Source: Stramenopiles sp. TOSAG23-2 | Lineage: Eukaryota > Sar | Direction of reading: 5' to 3' | Assembly: GCA_900128395.1 (NCBI GenBank) | Contig: LT649309.1 | Location: forward strand, 1-40,613 | DNA: 40,613 bases | In this document: positions 18,605 to 28,400 of the stretch, in pieces | How positions within the stretch are numbered: position 1 is the first letter of the stretch | How the letters are laid out: each line of letters opens with the position of its first letter | The notes under the pieces: model-generated | Database searches by the model: none | Told to the model about the DNA's origin: nothing | What the model saw: the letters and a program-made list of their open reading frames with translations, nothing else | Made by a program: the position numbers and the translations under genes

Positions 18605-20509
18605 ATGGTTGAAACGATGGATGTGGAAGAACCACAATCATATTCAAAAAATATATATAAACGTGTAAAAAAAAATCAACCGAAGACAAGGCCATCTTCT
18701 GCTGGCTGGGCTGGTAGTAGGCGGCGTCGTACGAAGCGTAATAAAAACAAATATAAAATCATTAATACAATTCCAGCTTTAAATAATAATCGTACAAAAT
18801 CATATTCCTATAATAAATATGAACGAAAATCCTTGGAAAATGGATGGAACTCGCTCTTCGCACAAAATCAAACAGAAAATAAACACATTTTAGAAAATAT
18901 ATACAAGCAACAACAGGATAATGTATTATCAGCTAAAAATTATAGAAGAAAGCGTCCAAAATCAGCCTCTCAAATACGTAGAAATAGTAGAAACAATCAA
19001 ATATTTTCAAGTAAACCACAACAAAAACGTGTAGTGTTTCGGGGTGGGTCTAACAACAAGAATGTTAGTAGTAAGCGCTATGTCAGGAGACGAAGACCGA
19101 AAAGTGCAGGCTATATTAGACGCAATGCTACTGAAAGTGAATTAATTAATCATCAAAATAAGAATGTCAATAAAATATTACAACGTGATTTATCAGATAC
19201 ACTTTTGCATCAACATTTGAGGAAACGAGAATATGAAAAATTAACATCAAGTATTAGTAATAATAAAATTATAGATATTAGCTATGGGAATAATAAAATT
19301 CAGAAAAACATTAAGAGAACAATTGACAATAATAAATCAAATCATAAGAAAAGCATGAATAATATCACGAAAAATATCATACCACAACATGTAAATATTA
19401 ATACTACTAATAACGATGGCAATCAAATACAATTTCGATTTGAAGAAAAATGTAAAAAAATTCGTTCGCTTTGGAAACAATTGCATATACCAACACGAGA
19501 TCGTAGATTTTTTTCAAGAACATTTATGTTGGAATGGACAGATCGTAATGAAAAATTTATTGATGAACAATTAGAATTATTGTTAACACATCATGATGTA
19601 ACCGTGGAAGCGTTAAGAAAAATGAAAGAAAGAGAAAATGCAATTTATCAATTAAATTTAATAACAAAGGCAGCTTCATTAGCTCTAATTAAATCTCGTA
19701 AAAAACCCTTAGCAAATATACAACATGTAAAATCAAGAAAAATGAAGAAGAAGAAAAAAGGGAAATATGTTGTCAATAATAATTTAGATCAAAGTGAAAC
19801 AACTAGGATGAGAAGAAAAGAGAAAGCCATATGTGATGATTCTACAACGAATGCTAATGCAGTTGAACAAATAGAAAATCAAGAAGAGCTTTTTTTTAAT
19901 AATAATAATATTAACAATGTTACAAATAATCAAGATGAAGATATATTCAATATGCAAGTGTTAAAATTTCATGATTTAATTGCAGATCGATGTAGAAGAG
20001 CTCAATTGAAAACCATTGAAGTAATTGATTTGATTAAAATTTGGAGAAGCAATTTGTGGAGACCACAACCATTTAAGTGGCGAGGTGAAAATTATGTGTT
20101 AAGAATTGGCAATTGTCATGGCTTACATTTTGTTCAAGAAACTGATGTAATAGATGCATTAAAATTATGTAATATTAAATCCAAAGATTTAATGTTACTA
20201 TTGCCATCTCATATACGTGATTTAATTTGTACTCAAAATGGTAATAATAATAATAATAATAATAATTACAATAACAACGATAATATTGATAATAAAAAAG
20301 AAACAAATAGTAATGAAGTAGATGGTCAAGATTATCAACTAGTAAAATCAAAAGCTCTATGTGACTGTGAAGAATTTGTTCGCAGGGAGCAAATTTTACA
20401 GGAAGAATTAGGGAAAGAATTGAAAGATCTTCTTACAAATGGATTCTATATACCACAATTAAAATGGAATCCAAATATATTACAAGAGGAAGAAAATAAG
20501 TCTAATTAG
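18605..20509 (+). CDS. Basic, Asn-rich protein with three RPxSA motifs (possible ciliary/microtubule protein)
   Basis: The 634-residue protein is not recognised. The N-terminal 180 residues are strongly basic and contain RPSSAGWAGSRRRR (29-42), KRPKSASQIRR (116-126) and RRPKSAGYIRR (163-173), three copies of R-P-[KS]-S-A-[GS] followed by a basic cluster. Motifs of the R-P-x-S-A type are frequent in disordered parts of axonemal and basal-body proteins. Residues about 278-385 are helical, with IRSLWKQLHIPTRDRRFFSR (287-306) vaguely like the start of helical segments in MAP65/PRC1-type microtubule bundlers. A second compact region at about 450-545 has KWRGENYVLRIG. Asn runs (431-442, 547-558) reflect AAT/AAC repeats. 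It is divergent from CFAP44, which supports but does not prove a ciliary role. Stop codon is TAG. Confidence 0.75.
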   Translation: MVETMDVEEPQSYSKNIYKRVKKNQPKTRPSSAGWAGSRRRRTKRNKNKYKIINTIPALNNNRTKSYSYNKYERKSLENGWNSLFAQNQTENKHILENIYKQQQDNVLSAKNYRRKRPKSASQIRRNSRNNQIFSSKPQQKRVVFRGGSNNKNVSSKRYVRRRRPKSAGYIRRNATESELINHQNKNVNKILQRDLSDTLLHQHLRKREYEKLTSSISNNKIIDISYGNNKIQKNIKRTIDNNKSNHKKSMNNITKNIIPQHVNINTTNNDGNQIQFRFEEKCKKIRSLWKQLHIPTRDRRFFSRTFMLEWTDRNEKFIDEQLELLLTHHDVTVEALRKMKERENAIYQLNLITKAASLALIKSRKKPLANIQHVKSRKMKKKKKGKYVVNNNLDQSETTRMRRKEKAICDDSTTNANAVEQIENQEELFFNNNNINNVTNNQDEDIFNMQVLKFHDLIADRCRRAQLKTIEVIDLIKIWRSNLWRPQPFKWRGENYVLRIGNCHGLHFVQETDVIDALKLCNIKSKDLMLLLPSHIRDLICTQNGNNNNNNNNYNNNDNIDNKKETNSNEVDGQDYQLVKSKALCDCEEFVRREQILQEELGKELKDLLTNGFYIPQLKWNPNILQEEENKSN

Positions 20510-21342
20510 CATTGATACCGAATATGCAAAAGCAACTAAATGATATATATATATGAAAGATAGAATGATGTATACGAAGAAATATATATATACGTATATA
20601 CGTTCGTATAAATAATGAATAATGGTTAAAATCTCTTACTAAAGTTATATATCATAATAATTTTACTTCCAGTGGTAAATACTATATGCTCAATACTCTA
20701 TCTCAGGAATAATATTCAATCCTACTATTATTAGCCAAAGCTCTAATGCGCGTATTTTAAATAAATATTTGTACACTTTCGTGTACGAAACTCGTACGCG
20801 TATGATATATATTATTACGATACCACGAATATATCTATCGCAACGTTTAAGATTCATTGGTCCATCTTTCAGTTTAGTGAGATAGATACGTGTAATTATT
20901 GCTTCGCAGTTAATTGTACTCGTAAATCATATTTCTTTCTGGAGAGTAGGAATTATCATGGAGTAAAATATTTTAAAAATAAAGTTAAATGCACATTTTT
21001 AACAATAATAATTTCAAATATAATTTAAAATAATATTATTTTATTCATAAATAGGATATAATAGCACAATATATATATATATGTCATATGCTGAAACATC
21101 AATACTTAAAAATAGTCTCAAGTATTTCGTATAATCAGTACGCTCTTCTATGATGAATGTATTAAATATACATCTAGATATTTAATGTTTGACTTGTGGT
21201 TACTTTATTCTTTGGAGAATAGGAATTATCACGAGTAGAAATTAAAAATTACGTCGTAAAATACGCGCGTACGATACAATATGATTCATTATCATATATC
21301 ATATCATACGACATGTAAATATCTTTCTTGTTTTCTGTTTTT
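20510..21342. other. Convergent intergenic region with palindromes and a dispersed direct repeat
   Basis: This spacer lies between the 3' ends of the RPxSA and PTTTE-repeat genes. It contains TATACGTATATACGTTCGTA (20587-20606), GTACACTTTCGTGTAC (20771-20786, a 6-bp stem with a four-base loop), CTCGTACGCG (20791-20800) and ACGTCGTAAAATACGCGCGT (21251-21270). A short direct repeat, GGAGA(G/A)TAGGAATTATCA, occurs at 20941-20958 and 21214-21231, followed in both copies by a GAGTA word. No gene was seen. Confidence 0.5.
20771..20786. repeat. Perfect hairpin GTACAC-tttc-GTGTAC
   Basis: The two arms (20771-20776, 20781-20786) are exact reverse complements around TTTC. It overlaps a second possible pairing, TTTCGT with ACGAAA (20777-20790). 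It lies in the middle of a convergent spacer, in line with the 3'-end palindromes elsewhere. Confidence 0.5.
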
Positions 21343-22296
21343 TTAACTTGTCATTTTGACATTATATACTTTCAATTGTTCGAGTGGGATACTATTTTCA
21401 AGAAATTCTTTATAGTCTTCCAGTTCAAAATCACTTGTTAAAATAACTTTGAAATCTTTACCCCATAAATCCACAGGTCCTTTTTCCTCCTCAGTAACAA
21501 ATTTTTGCTTGGACTCTTCAGTAGCCATTTTCTCGCAACTAAAAATATCAATAGGGAATTTAGATCCTTCCGCGGAGTATTTACCCTTAAAATCTGTTGC
21601 AGATGCACCCATATGCAACCATAACGGACATCCAGCACCTTGAAAACCAGCAGTTGGTTGTGACTTTGCGATTAAAGACTTTGAAGCAAGTTGTCGCCAT
21701 TCCTCTTGAACTTCCTCGATACTTTTTGTTTTTTTGATACTTGATTCAACCATACCTTTCTTTGCATCAATGGTCATGTTTTGTTGATAGCCTAAAAAGG
21801 TTGCGACTGGTTTGGAATCGTTTGAATCTAAGAACAACGGCCATTTTTTGTGTGTTAAAATAGCTTCATCGACTTTTTCCAAAAGCTGTTGTACAGTAAT
21901 TTCTTCGACTACATTGGCATCCCCTGTTGTCTCGGTTGTTGTTGGTTCGGTTGTTGTTGGTTCGGTTGTTGTTGGTTCGGTTGTTGTCTCGGTTGTTGTT
22001 GCATCAGCTTTTGCTTTCATTGCTGCTAGAAGACCACGAAGTCTGGTCAATTCTGCTTTGCCATCATCAGTAACATCAGCACAGTCCGCTTGTTTACCTG
22101 CTTCTGCCTTGATTTCATCTGAACCAACTTTATCAAGACCAGATTCAATGAACAATGCACGAATTTTTTTTACCTCCTCTTTTGCATCTGTTCCTTCTGC
22201 AAGATCACTTAAATCAACTGGTTTACTCAATTCAGTTTGAAGCGTTTCTAATTTCGCTTTATCCACGCCTTCCAATGTTGATGCGCCAGCTCCCAT
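21343..22296 (-). CDS. Unidentified protein with N-myristoylation signal and PTTTE repeat
   Basis: The 317-residue protein starts MGAGAST: Gly at position 2 and Ser at 6 fit the N-myristoylation consensus (MGxxxS/T), so membrane attachment, perhaps to ciliary or plasma membrane, is plausible. Residues 10-95 are helical and acidic. Residues about 98-124 are a disordered Thr-rich linker with three copies of EPTTT, encoded by a 15-bp repeat. Residues about 130-317 look globular and are rich in Trp and Phe (KKWPLFLDSND, GFQGAGCPLWLHMGAS). I do not recognise a named domain. The base composition is somewhat richer in G and C than its neighbours, which often goes with high expression. The upstream spacer is shared with the IQ-motif gene. 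Confidence 0.75.
   Translation of the reverse strand: MGAGASTLEGVDKAKLETLQTELSKPVDLSDLAEGTDAKEEVKKIRALFIESGLDKVGSDEIKAEAGKQADCADVTDDGKAELTRLRGLLAAMKAKADATTTETTTEPTTTEPTTTEPTTTETTGDANVVEEITVQQLLEKVDEAILTHKKWPLFLDSNDSKPVATFLGYQQNMTIDAKKGMVESSIKKTKSIEEVQEEWRQLASKSLIAKSQPTAGFQGAGCPLWLHMGASATDFKGKYSAEGSKFPIDIFSCEKMATEESKQKFVTEEEKGPVDLWGKDFKVILTSDFELEDYKEFLENSIPLEQLKVYNVKMTS
21918..21991. repeat. Coding minisatellite, 15-bp unit (EPTTT) x3
   Basis: Three adjacent near-identical copies of GGTTCGGTTGTTGTT on the plus strand lie about 21945-21990 inside the PTTTE-repeat gene, with degenerate copies on either side. They encode a Thr-rich linker. Copy number is likely to vary between strains. Confidence 0.75.
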
Positions 22297-23097
22297 GGTA
22301 ATTATTGTAGTAATATATGTATATATGTATATGTTATATTATATAATATTATTATATGTAGGTATGTTTATTCTGTATATTATCTTGTTATTAGTTTGTT
22401 TTCTGTTGTATTATTTATTGTATTTATGTATAAGTATAATTGGAATAATAAGAGAAATAATGAAGAATTATAATAATAAATAATTGAAATTAATAATTAA
22501 TACTGTACAACAACATACTAGCACACTACAACAGGTGGAGTGCAAAAATGTTGTTACGTGTGATCATGGTCCGCCACAATGCTATGATAATGCTATAGCT
22601 AGAGGTGGTAGCTTGGGTTAGAAAAAGTGCATAAGTTTGTATTTGTGCGTTCGCACCTTAAAATATAATTTATTATAAGTGGTGTGTTAGTGTGTGTGAA
22701 CTTCTCTCTGGTGTGAAGTGAGAAATATGAGAGTTACATGCATGGCTGGCTGGGCTGGCCCAGCTGGATACCTATCCTCATAATAATAATTTTAATAATA
22801 TTGCTACACATCAAGTATTATACATGTAGGATAGTATATATTTGTGACAAAAGATAATACTAGTAGCAACAATATAAAAATCCGTTCCATACACACTAAT
22901 ATAGCAACTGCAATACAGTAATATATAATATATACCCTACATTCTTCTATTGAACTATATTATCCATTTATATTTAAATACAAATAATCAATAAAAAGAA
23001 CCATTGAATCAATGCAAAAGAATAGATAGATATTACATTTGAGAATATATACATACAGACATACAGGCATTACAGACATATATATACATATATAAAC
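22297..23097. promoter_or_regulatory. Divergent intergenic region, PTTTE protein / IQ-motif protein
   Basis: This spacer of about 800 bases is AT-rich, with GC-richer patches. GGCTGGCTGGGCTGGCCCAG (22744-22763) contains the near-palindrome CTGGGC-TG-GCCCAG and is followed by CTGG; similar CAGC/CTGG islands lie in other 5' spacers. The patch at 22528-22620 (TGGTCCGCCACAATGCTATG and following) is locally GC-richer and was checked for a small RNA gene, but no cloverleaf or snRNA motif could be made out. Confidence 0.4.
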
Positions 23098-23229
23098 ATG
23101 ACTGGGAATTATAATAATAATAACATGGATGATGATAATAATCGTCATAACAACAACAATATGAATCCAAAAACATATAATATCAATTTATCATCCACAC
23201 GAATTGAACCAACTAGAACGGTGCATTGA
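23098..23229 (+). other. Upstream ORF or first exon of the IQ-motif gene
   Basis: ATG at 23098 opens a 43-codon frame (MTGNYNNNNMDDDNN and onward, ending RTVH) that stops at 23227-23229, 41 bases before the ATG of the IQ-motif protein. It is either a uORF or an exon 1 ending at 23220, with donor GTGCAT at 23221 and acceptor AG at 23278-23279; that intron (59 nt) restores the downstream frame at EGYYDEW. The donor is weak compared with the usual GTATGT/GTAAGT. Confidence 0.35.
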
Positions 23230-23270
23230 AATATATTATATCAAATTGTGAAAGTTTCAATAACAAAGCT

Positions 23271-23768
23271 ATGCCAGAGGAAGGGTATTACGATGAATGG
23301 GGATATTATCATTACCCTACGGAAGTTACGGATGATGGTACTGAAAATCGTGATGATATCCTTTCCAAGTTGTTGGAAAATAAATGTGCAGACATTATTT
23401 TAGAGCGGCTGAAATATCATCCGAAAGCTGAGGAATTCAATGGTTTATCGATGAAGTTATTAGGCATCTTGTGCAATTTCAATAATTTAACAAGAAGACA
23501 TGTTGTACATTTAGGTGGAATTGATATTGCAAACAAAGCTGTTGAAACATTTGGTGGCCATTGGAAATCTGGAGTTGGGGTTGCTAAAGATGCGTTATGG
23601 GCTAGAAAACAGATGCAAAGCACGATGACTGAACAAGAGGCAAGCTTAATAGTTCAGAAATATGTGCGAAAAATGCGAGCAAGAAAATATTTGGAAAAGT
23701 TACGAGAGGCAAAGGCCATAGACAAATTGGCAGAGGAAGATAAAAATTATGATCCGATTTGGTCATGA
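23271..23768 (+). CDS. Small IQ-motif protein with helical (ARM-like) segment
   Basis: Starting at the first ATG of the frame (23271) the product has 165 residues. It has a Tyr-rich acidic start (EEGYYDEWGYYHYP) and a helical stretch LLENKCADIILERLKYHP...LSMKLLGILCNFNNLTRRHVVHLGGI that resembles an armadillo-type helical repeat. Near the C-terminus is an IQ motif (IVQKYVRKMRARKYL), which usually binds calmodulin or a calmodulin-like light chain. The start is uncertain. The frame opens at 23217, but the only upstream start-like codon is TTG. A separate short frame with ATG at 23098 reads 43 Asn-rich residues to a TGA at 23227-23229. The two could be joined by a 59-nt GT...AG intron (23221-23279), giving about 204 residues. 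The stop is TGA. No named family is assigned. Confidence 0.7.
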   Translation: MPEEGYYDEWGYYHYPTEVTDDGTENRDDILSKLLENKCADIILERLKYHPKAEEFNGLSMKLLGILCNFNNLTRRHVVHLGGIDIANKAVETFGGHWKSGVGVAKDALWARKQMQSTMTEQEASLIVQKYVRKMRARKYLEKLREAKAIDKLAEEDKNYDPIWS

Positions 23769-24012
23769 AACATTTTTGGCGTTTAAATAAAATGTGCTGT
23801 ACTCTCTTTTTTTCTTTTTATCATATCAAAAATATTTAAAAATTTATTTTAATATATATACGCACATATATTATACTAATATATCATAAAATGATAAATA
23901 ATTTCAATATTTTTAAATATGGCTATGCATTCGTTTTTTATATATACGCGCCTAATAATTTTTTAGTCAGAAAAAAACTGATTTAGAAAAATACAACACA
24001 ACATATCAACAT
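23769..24012. other. Short convergent spacer
   Basis: These 244 AT-rich bases lie between the stop of the IQ-motif gene and the stop of the EF-hand gene. TATATACGCACATATA (about 23858-23873) and ATATATACGCGCC (about 23940-23952) are the only GC-containing words, again of the TACGC type seen at 3' ends. Confidence 0.4.
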
Positions 24013-24474
24013 CTAATTTTTTCCATCATCTAATTTTGCTGTTTGTGCTGAAAGAATATCATGCTGTTTCCAAAATGTTTTTAAATCTTCATTTTCCTTC
24101 AATCCCATAGTCTTTAACATGTAAAAAAACTCGTCCCTTTCAAATACATAATTCTCATTCGTATCAAAATTGTCTAATAATGCTTTCGTTTCTTTTAACG
24201 ATTGAGGATAGCCAAAAGCTCTTAATGCATCACGTAATTCCATTGGTGTGATTTTATTATCATCATTGGCATCAAAAACCAAGAATGCAACTTCACTGTT
24301 CGGTTTGTACACATTTAAGAGGGTATCTTTGACCCTAGCAAACGGTACCTGTCTAGAGGCGGGAGACTTAGGGGAGGACGGGACATTATTTTGAGAACCA
24401 GTAGCATAAACAATACTAATTACAATAAAGAGACATTTGAATATATAAATAGGTAGACGAGATAGGAAATGCAT
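24013..24474 (-). CDS. Small secreted or lumenal EF-hand calcium-binding protein
   Basis: The 153-residue protein begins with a hydrophobic segment (residues 7-24, RLPIYIFKCLFIVISIVYA) that looks like a signal peptide or anchor. Two EF-hands follow. Loop 1 (68-79, DANDDNKITPME) has Asp, Asn, Asp and the final Glu in the canonical positions with Ile at position 8. Loop 2 (104-115, DTNENYVFERDE) keeps Asp, Asn, Asn and Glu. Both should bind calcium. The helix between (LRDALRAFGYPQSLKETKALLDNFDTN) has the calmodulin-like pattern. The signal-like N-terminus separates it from cytosolic calmodulins and centrins and suggests the ER lumen or outside of the cell. It is divergent from the polycystin gene, which has EF-hands of its own. 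Confidence 0.82.
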   Translation of the reverse strand: MHFLSRLPIYIFKCLFIVISIVYATGSQNNVPSSPKSPASRQVPFARVKDTLLNVYKPNSEVAFLVFDANDDNKITPMELRDALRAFGYPQSLKETKALLDNFDTNENYVFERDEFFYMLKTMGLKENEDLKTFWKQHDILSAQTAKLDDGKN

Positions 24475-25431
24475 TTTTGCAAAATTATCTTTATAGTGTG
24501 GGGAAGTTTCAGCTCTCCAAGGGTTGCTTATTTTTGCTTCTTAAATTCTTTTTGATAATGATAGAAGATAATGCCATTTGTTATTTTTGTTTTGAAATAA
24601 ATAAATTAGTTTAGTAATTTTGTTGATGTTATAGTCACAATTGTAATTAATAATAATAAATAATATATTTTTAAATTTTTTTTTTTTGTTTTTTGGGATG
24701 ATGTGAGCCGCCAGCCCAGCCAGCCAGGCCAGACCAGCAGAGAGAGGATGTAGCACCACACATGCACATGATTTATTTATTTTTGTTGAGGTTGTTATAC
24801 TTGTTCGTATAAAGAATTCTTTCACGATATGTGCCGATTAAATGAAACCCAGCCCAGCCAGCAGCCAGCAGCTAACAGCCTTTTTTTTTTTGACAGGAAC
24901 ATACCATGGTGGTACTCGTACGCATGTTAAATAATGTGTTACCTTGTATTTTTATATTAATAGTACAGTACCTGGTATAAGTATTACTGGATTATAGAAT
25001 CATTTACATACCACATAGCTGGTATAAATACCTAGCTGGCAAAAAAAATAATAATTAATGTAAATACAACATACGAAGTATAACTTTAAAATAGATCATC
25101 TGTTTTATCAAAAAATTATTATCTACATAGACTAGACATTAGGTATATATAATAAAAAAATATATAATCAATATATGAACAATAATCGATTGGATATACT
25201 AAAATACTTACTATTAGCGACTACAATATAGATCAATCAGAATTTTCATAAACTCTAGGCATTGATTATATATTTATACTATTGAATGTAAAATAAATAA
25301 ATAAAAAACAGTTGCTATTTAATTCCCCACTGAACTTAAGCAACATTTTTTTTAAGCATCCAAAACAAGAAAATAGTTTCCACTTGTGTCCACATGTATA
25401 TATATTGAGTGTTTGAGAACTAACGAGAACC
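24475..25431. promoter_or_regulatory. Divergent intergenic region, EF-hand protein / polycystin channel
   Basis: This spacer of about 960 bases is AT-rich but carries the densest set of the 5' spacer words in the window: a CAGCC/CCAGG island at 24707-24740, a second CCAGCCCAGCCAGCAGCCAGCAGC-type island at 24848-24871, ACCATGGTGGTACTCGTACG (24903-24922), TACCTGGTATAAG at 24968-24980, and TACCACATAGCTGGTATAAATACCTAGCTGG at about 25009-25039. The strand near the EF-hand start also holds GGAGAGC/TCTCC-like words. No gene was seen; the frame at 24541-24825 is rejected. Confidence 0.45.
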
Positions 25432-28400
25432 ATGGCAAATTTTGATGCACATTCTATCGCAGTTTTAGATTCTTTAAGAGCAAAGGCGGAACATTTATCC
25501 AAGCAATTGGCGGAAGTTACTCAAGATGTAGAGTTGTTAAATATTAAAGAAAAGGTAAAAGGCTCTTTATCGAACGTAGGTGAATATGGTGGTAAAGTAA
25601 CAAAACACTATGACGATGACGATGCAGAAGATAAAGGCGAAGTGAATACAGGAATGACTCTACGTTATGAGCTTCTGCAGGAACTACAAAGGCGTACATT
25701 TCGCCATCGAACCCATGGTGTTGTTGAAACTCTGCATATGGTTGATGCTATGAAATTAAAGGTTTTAGAAGATAATGAAAAACGGCGACAGGGAATGATA
25801 GCAGCACAGAAAGCAGCACAACGCGAAGTAGTTACTATTGTTGGAGGAGGAAAGACAAGATCACAATTTCATATATCACCGGATGTCGATTTTGAATCAT
25901 TACTTGATGATGTTTGTGTATTATGGGGTGATTTGGAATCATCTGAATATAGATTAGTAGCAAATTATGCACTTTCGGTTGGTTATTTTGAAAAAGGCTT
26001 ATATCTACCCTCGGATAAAGTATATGAAAAGTTGCTCGAACTTAGTCTAGATGAAGAACGAGGATATGGTTGTGGTGGCAGCAAACCATTTCATCAATTA
26101 CCACGATTATATTTACAATATTCGCCTGCAAAAGATGTTGCTGAAGCTGTTTTAGCTAATCCTAAGAAGCAAAAGCAAGTATTTGATATGTATGACGTGG
26201 ATGGCGGTGGGACAATTGATATGTTTGAATACAATGCTATAATGAGGGAACATTTGCAAGTGCCGACAGCGGATGAAAATTATGTACGGGAATTATTCGA
26301 TAAATACTCTGAAAATGATGAAATGACGTTTGAATCATTCATGGATGTAGTAGTTGAGTTTACCAAACGTGAAAAAGAATTGAAACGGCTTCGAGTTGGT
26401 TTAACGCCATCACAAGCATTTGAATATTTTGATAAAGACCATGCAAATTGCATAACGTATCAATCATTTATGACAACATTGCAAGCAGCGGATGATACAT
26501 TAAGTGCAAGTGAATGTCAAGCACTATTCAATGAATTAGATCCTGCTGGTACGCAAGCTTTGACATTTCGAGCTTTCGAAGTTGGTTGGGAAACGATCAA
26601 AGCCTCTGTCTTAGATAAAGCACGAGACCGAGTTAAATCGCCGATGCAAATACTAAAAGAAGAATTTAGTTGGGAAATGCCAGATACATATTCATTTAGA
26701 TATATACCAGAGGAAGATCAGCGTATAATGCGTACTTTATGTTTGTATAGTCTATTTATCTTCGTATTTGTTTTTTCAATGACGCAAAGACGAAATATTC
26801 AAAAACACTATCTTGTAAAGAAAGCTATGAAAGAAACGTTAGATGGTATATCGTTCGGTACCGATGATGCTTTGTACTACAAAGATATATCAAATGTAGA
26901 AGGTGCTTATGAATTTTTAGATAAACCGTTGCAAAAGTTAGTATTTAAGCAAGGTTATTATGTAACTGGTAATGCTGCAGCTGATGGCAATGGATTTATA
27001 CGTATGAATAATAGATTGACACCTTGGACAGTTCGGGTTAGACAAGTAAGGGTTAGGGGAAAGTATTGCAATGCATATTATCAAGAAAATGAAGATAGTG
27101 GCCAAGCAGAAAATACAGGTTTTAGATGCTATCCAAAATATTACCATAGCGATTATCTCAGTAGCAATCGAGAGTGCGGTTGTATCAAACCAAAAGGTAA
27201 AGCCAGTGCTTTGGGGGTTCCTGAAAAAAATGGTGACACTGATACGAATTTAAATGAAAAATGTTCTGTCCATACTAATTGCAATGATTGCTCCAATGCA
27301 GAAGGTTCGTCATGTACTTGGTGCAGTAATGATGGAACAAATAGTACAGGCAAATGTATTGGTGGCTGTAGTGAAATTAGTAAATGTGAAATGCCTATGT
27401 GTGATTGTACGTTACAAAATGCACAAGATCCAGACCCATTTAAATGGGATCCTACACCAATCAGAAGAGCAATTGGCAAACCTTATGAAATGGCTGGCAT
27501 CAAAGGTGCCATATCAAGTTACGATGGTACTGGTTATATAGTAGATTTAACCAATAATGCAACAAAATGGAGTTTAACAATTGAACAATTGCGGCAAAGC
27601 AACTGGATAGATCCAACTACGACTCGAGCCATTATTATTTCGTACCTTGTGTATTGTGGTAATTATAATTATTATTTAGAGAGCAATTTTATAATGGAAT
27701 TCAGTGCTGGTGGTGGAGTGCAAACACATTATAGCCATCGTGGCCTGCAAATGGACATGTATAACTCTAATGAGGAAAAGTTTGTAGCTGCCGTTGATGG
27801 CATCATGGTTGCAGTCGCCATCTTGATTGTATTGTACCAATTGAGAATATTGCGTCTATATTATGAAACTTATAAAAACCTTCGTGATTCACTTGCATTG
27901 ATCCCAAAGTCATCGTATTTAGATGTTTTCATATCACTTGTCATCGTTATCGCAGAATCAATACGTTTCACATTATTTTTGAAAGATGTGCGTGTGAAAA
28001 TTGCTACTACACTTGGTCCGCCCCAAGAGGTGACAGACATTGGTGAATTTGTTGATTTATATGAACTTCAATTTCAATTTGACATGATTGTACTTTTAGG
28101 TTTTTCTTTTCGTTTCATTAAATATCTGCGTGTAAACCGACGTATGAAAATTTACATGTTGGTCATATACAGAGCTTTTGGTAAAGTTATACCTTTTACT
28201 GTATTATATTTTGTTGTCCTATGGGCATATGCAAACTTAGGCCATCAACTATTTGGTAGTGCATTACATGAATATCGCTCCACTAGGCGAGCAATGGTAT
28301 CACTAATGTTGACTCATGTTGGTGTCTATAAATATAAAGGTATGATCGAAGCTAATCCATTGACAGCACCTTTGTATTTCATGACATACTATTTGGCTAT

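Noticed and set aside
21343-22296. Possible retroviral Gag origin suggested by the MGAGAS start
   Set aside because: Only the myristoylation consensus is shared. There is no capsid or zinc-knuckle motif, no adjacent pol frame and no LTR.
22528-22620. Possible snRNA or tRNA gene in a GC-richer patch
   Set aside because: No cloverleaf, A/B box pair or Sm-like site could be assembled.
23226-23270. Start of the IQ-motif protein at 23226
   Set aside because: The codon there is TTG, not ATG. In a eukaryotic nuclear gene the first ATG (23271) or a spliced upstream exon is more likely.
27035-27059. Telomere-like GGGTTAG...GGTTAGGGG words
   Set aside because: They lie inside the polycystin coding frame and encode ordinary residues; there is no array.
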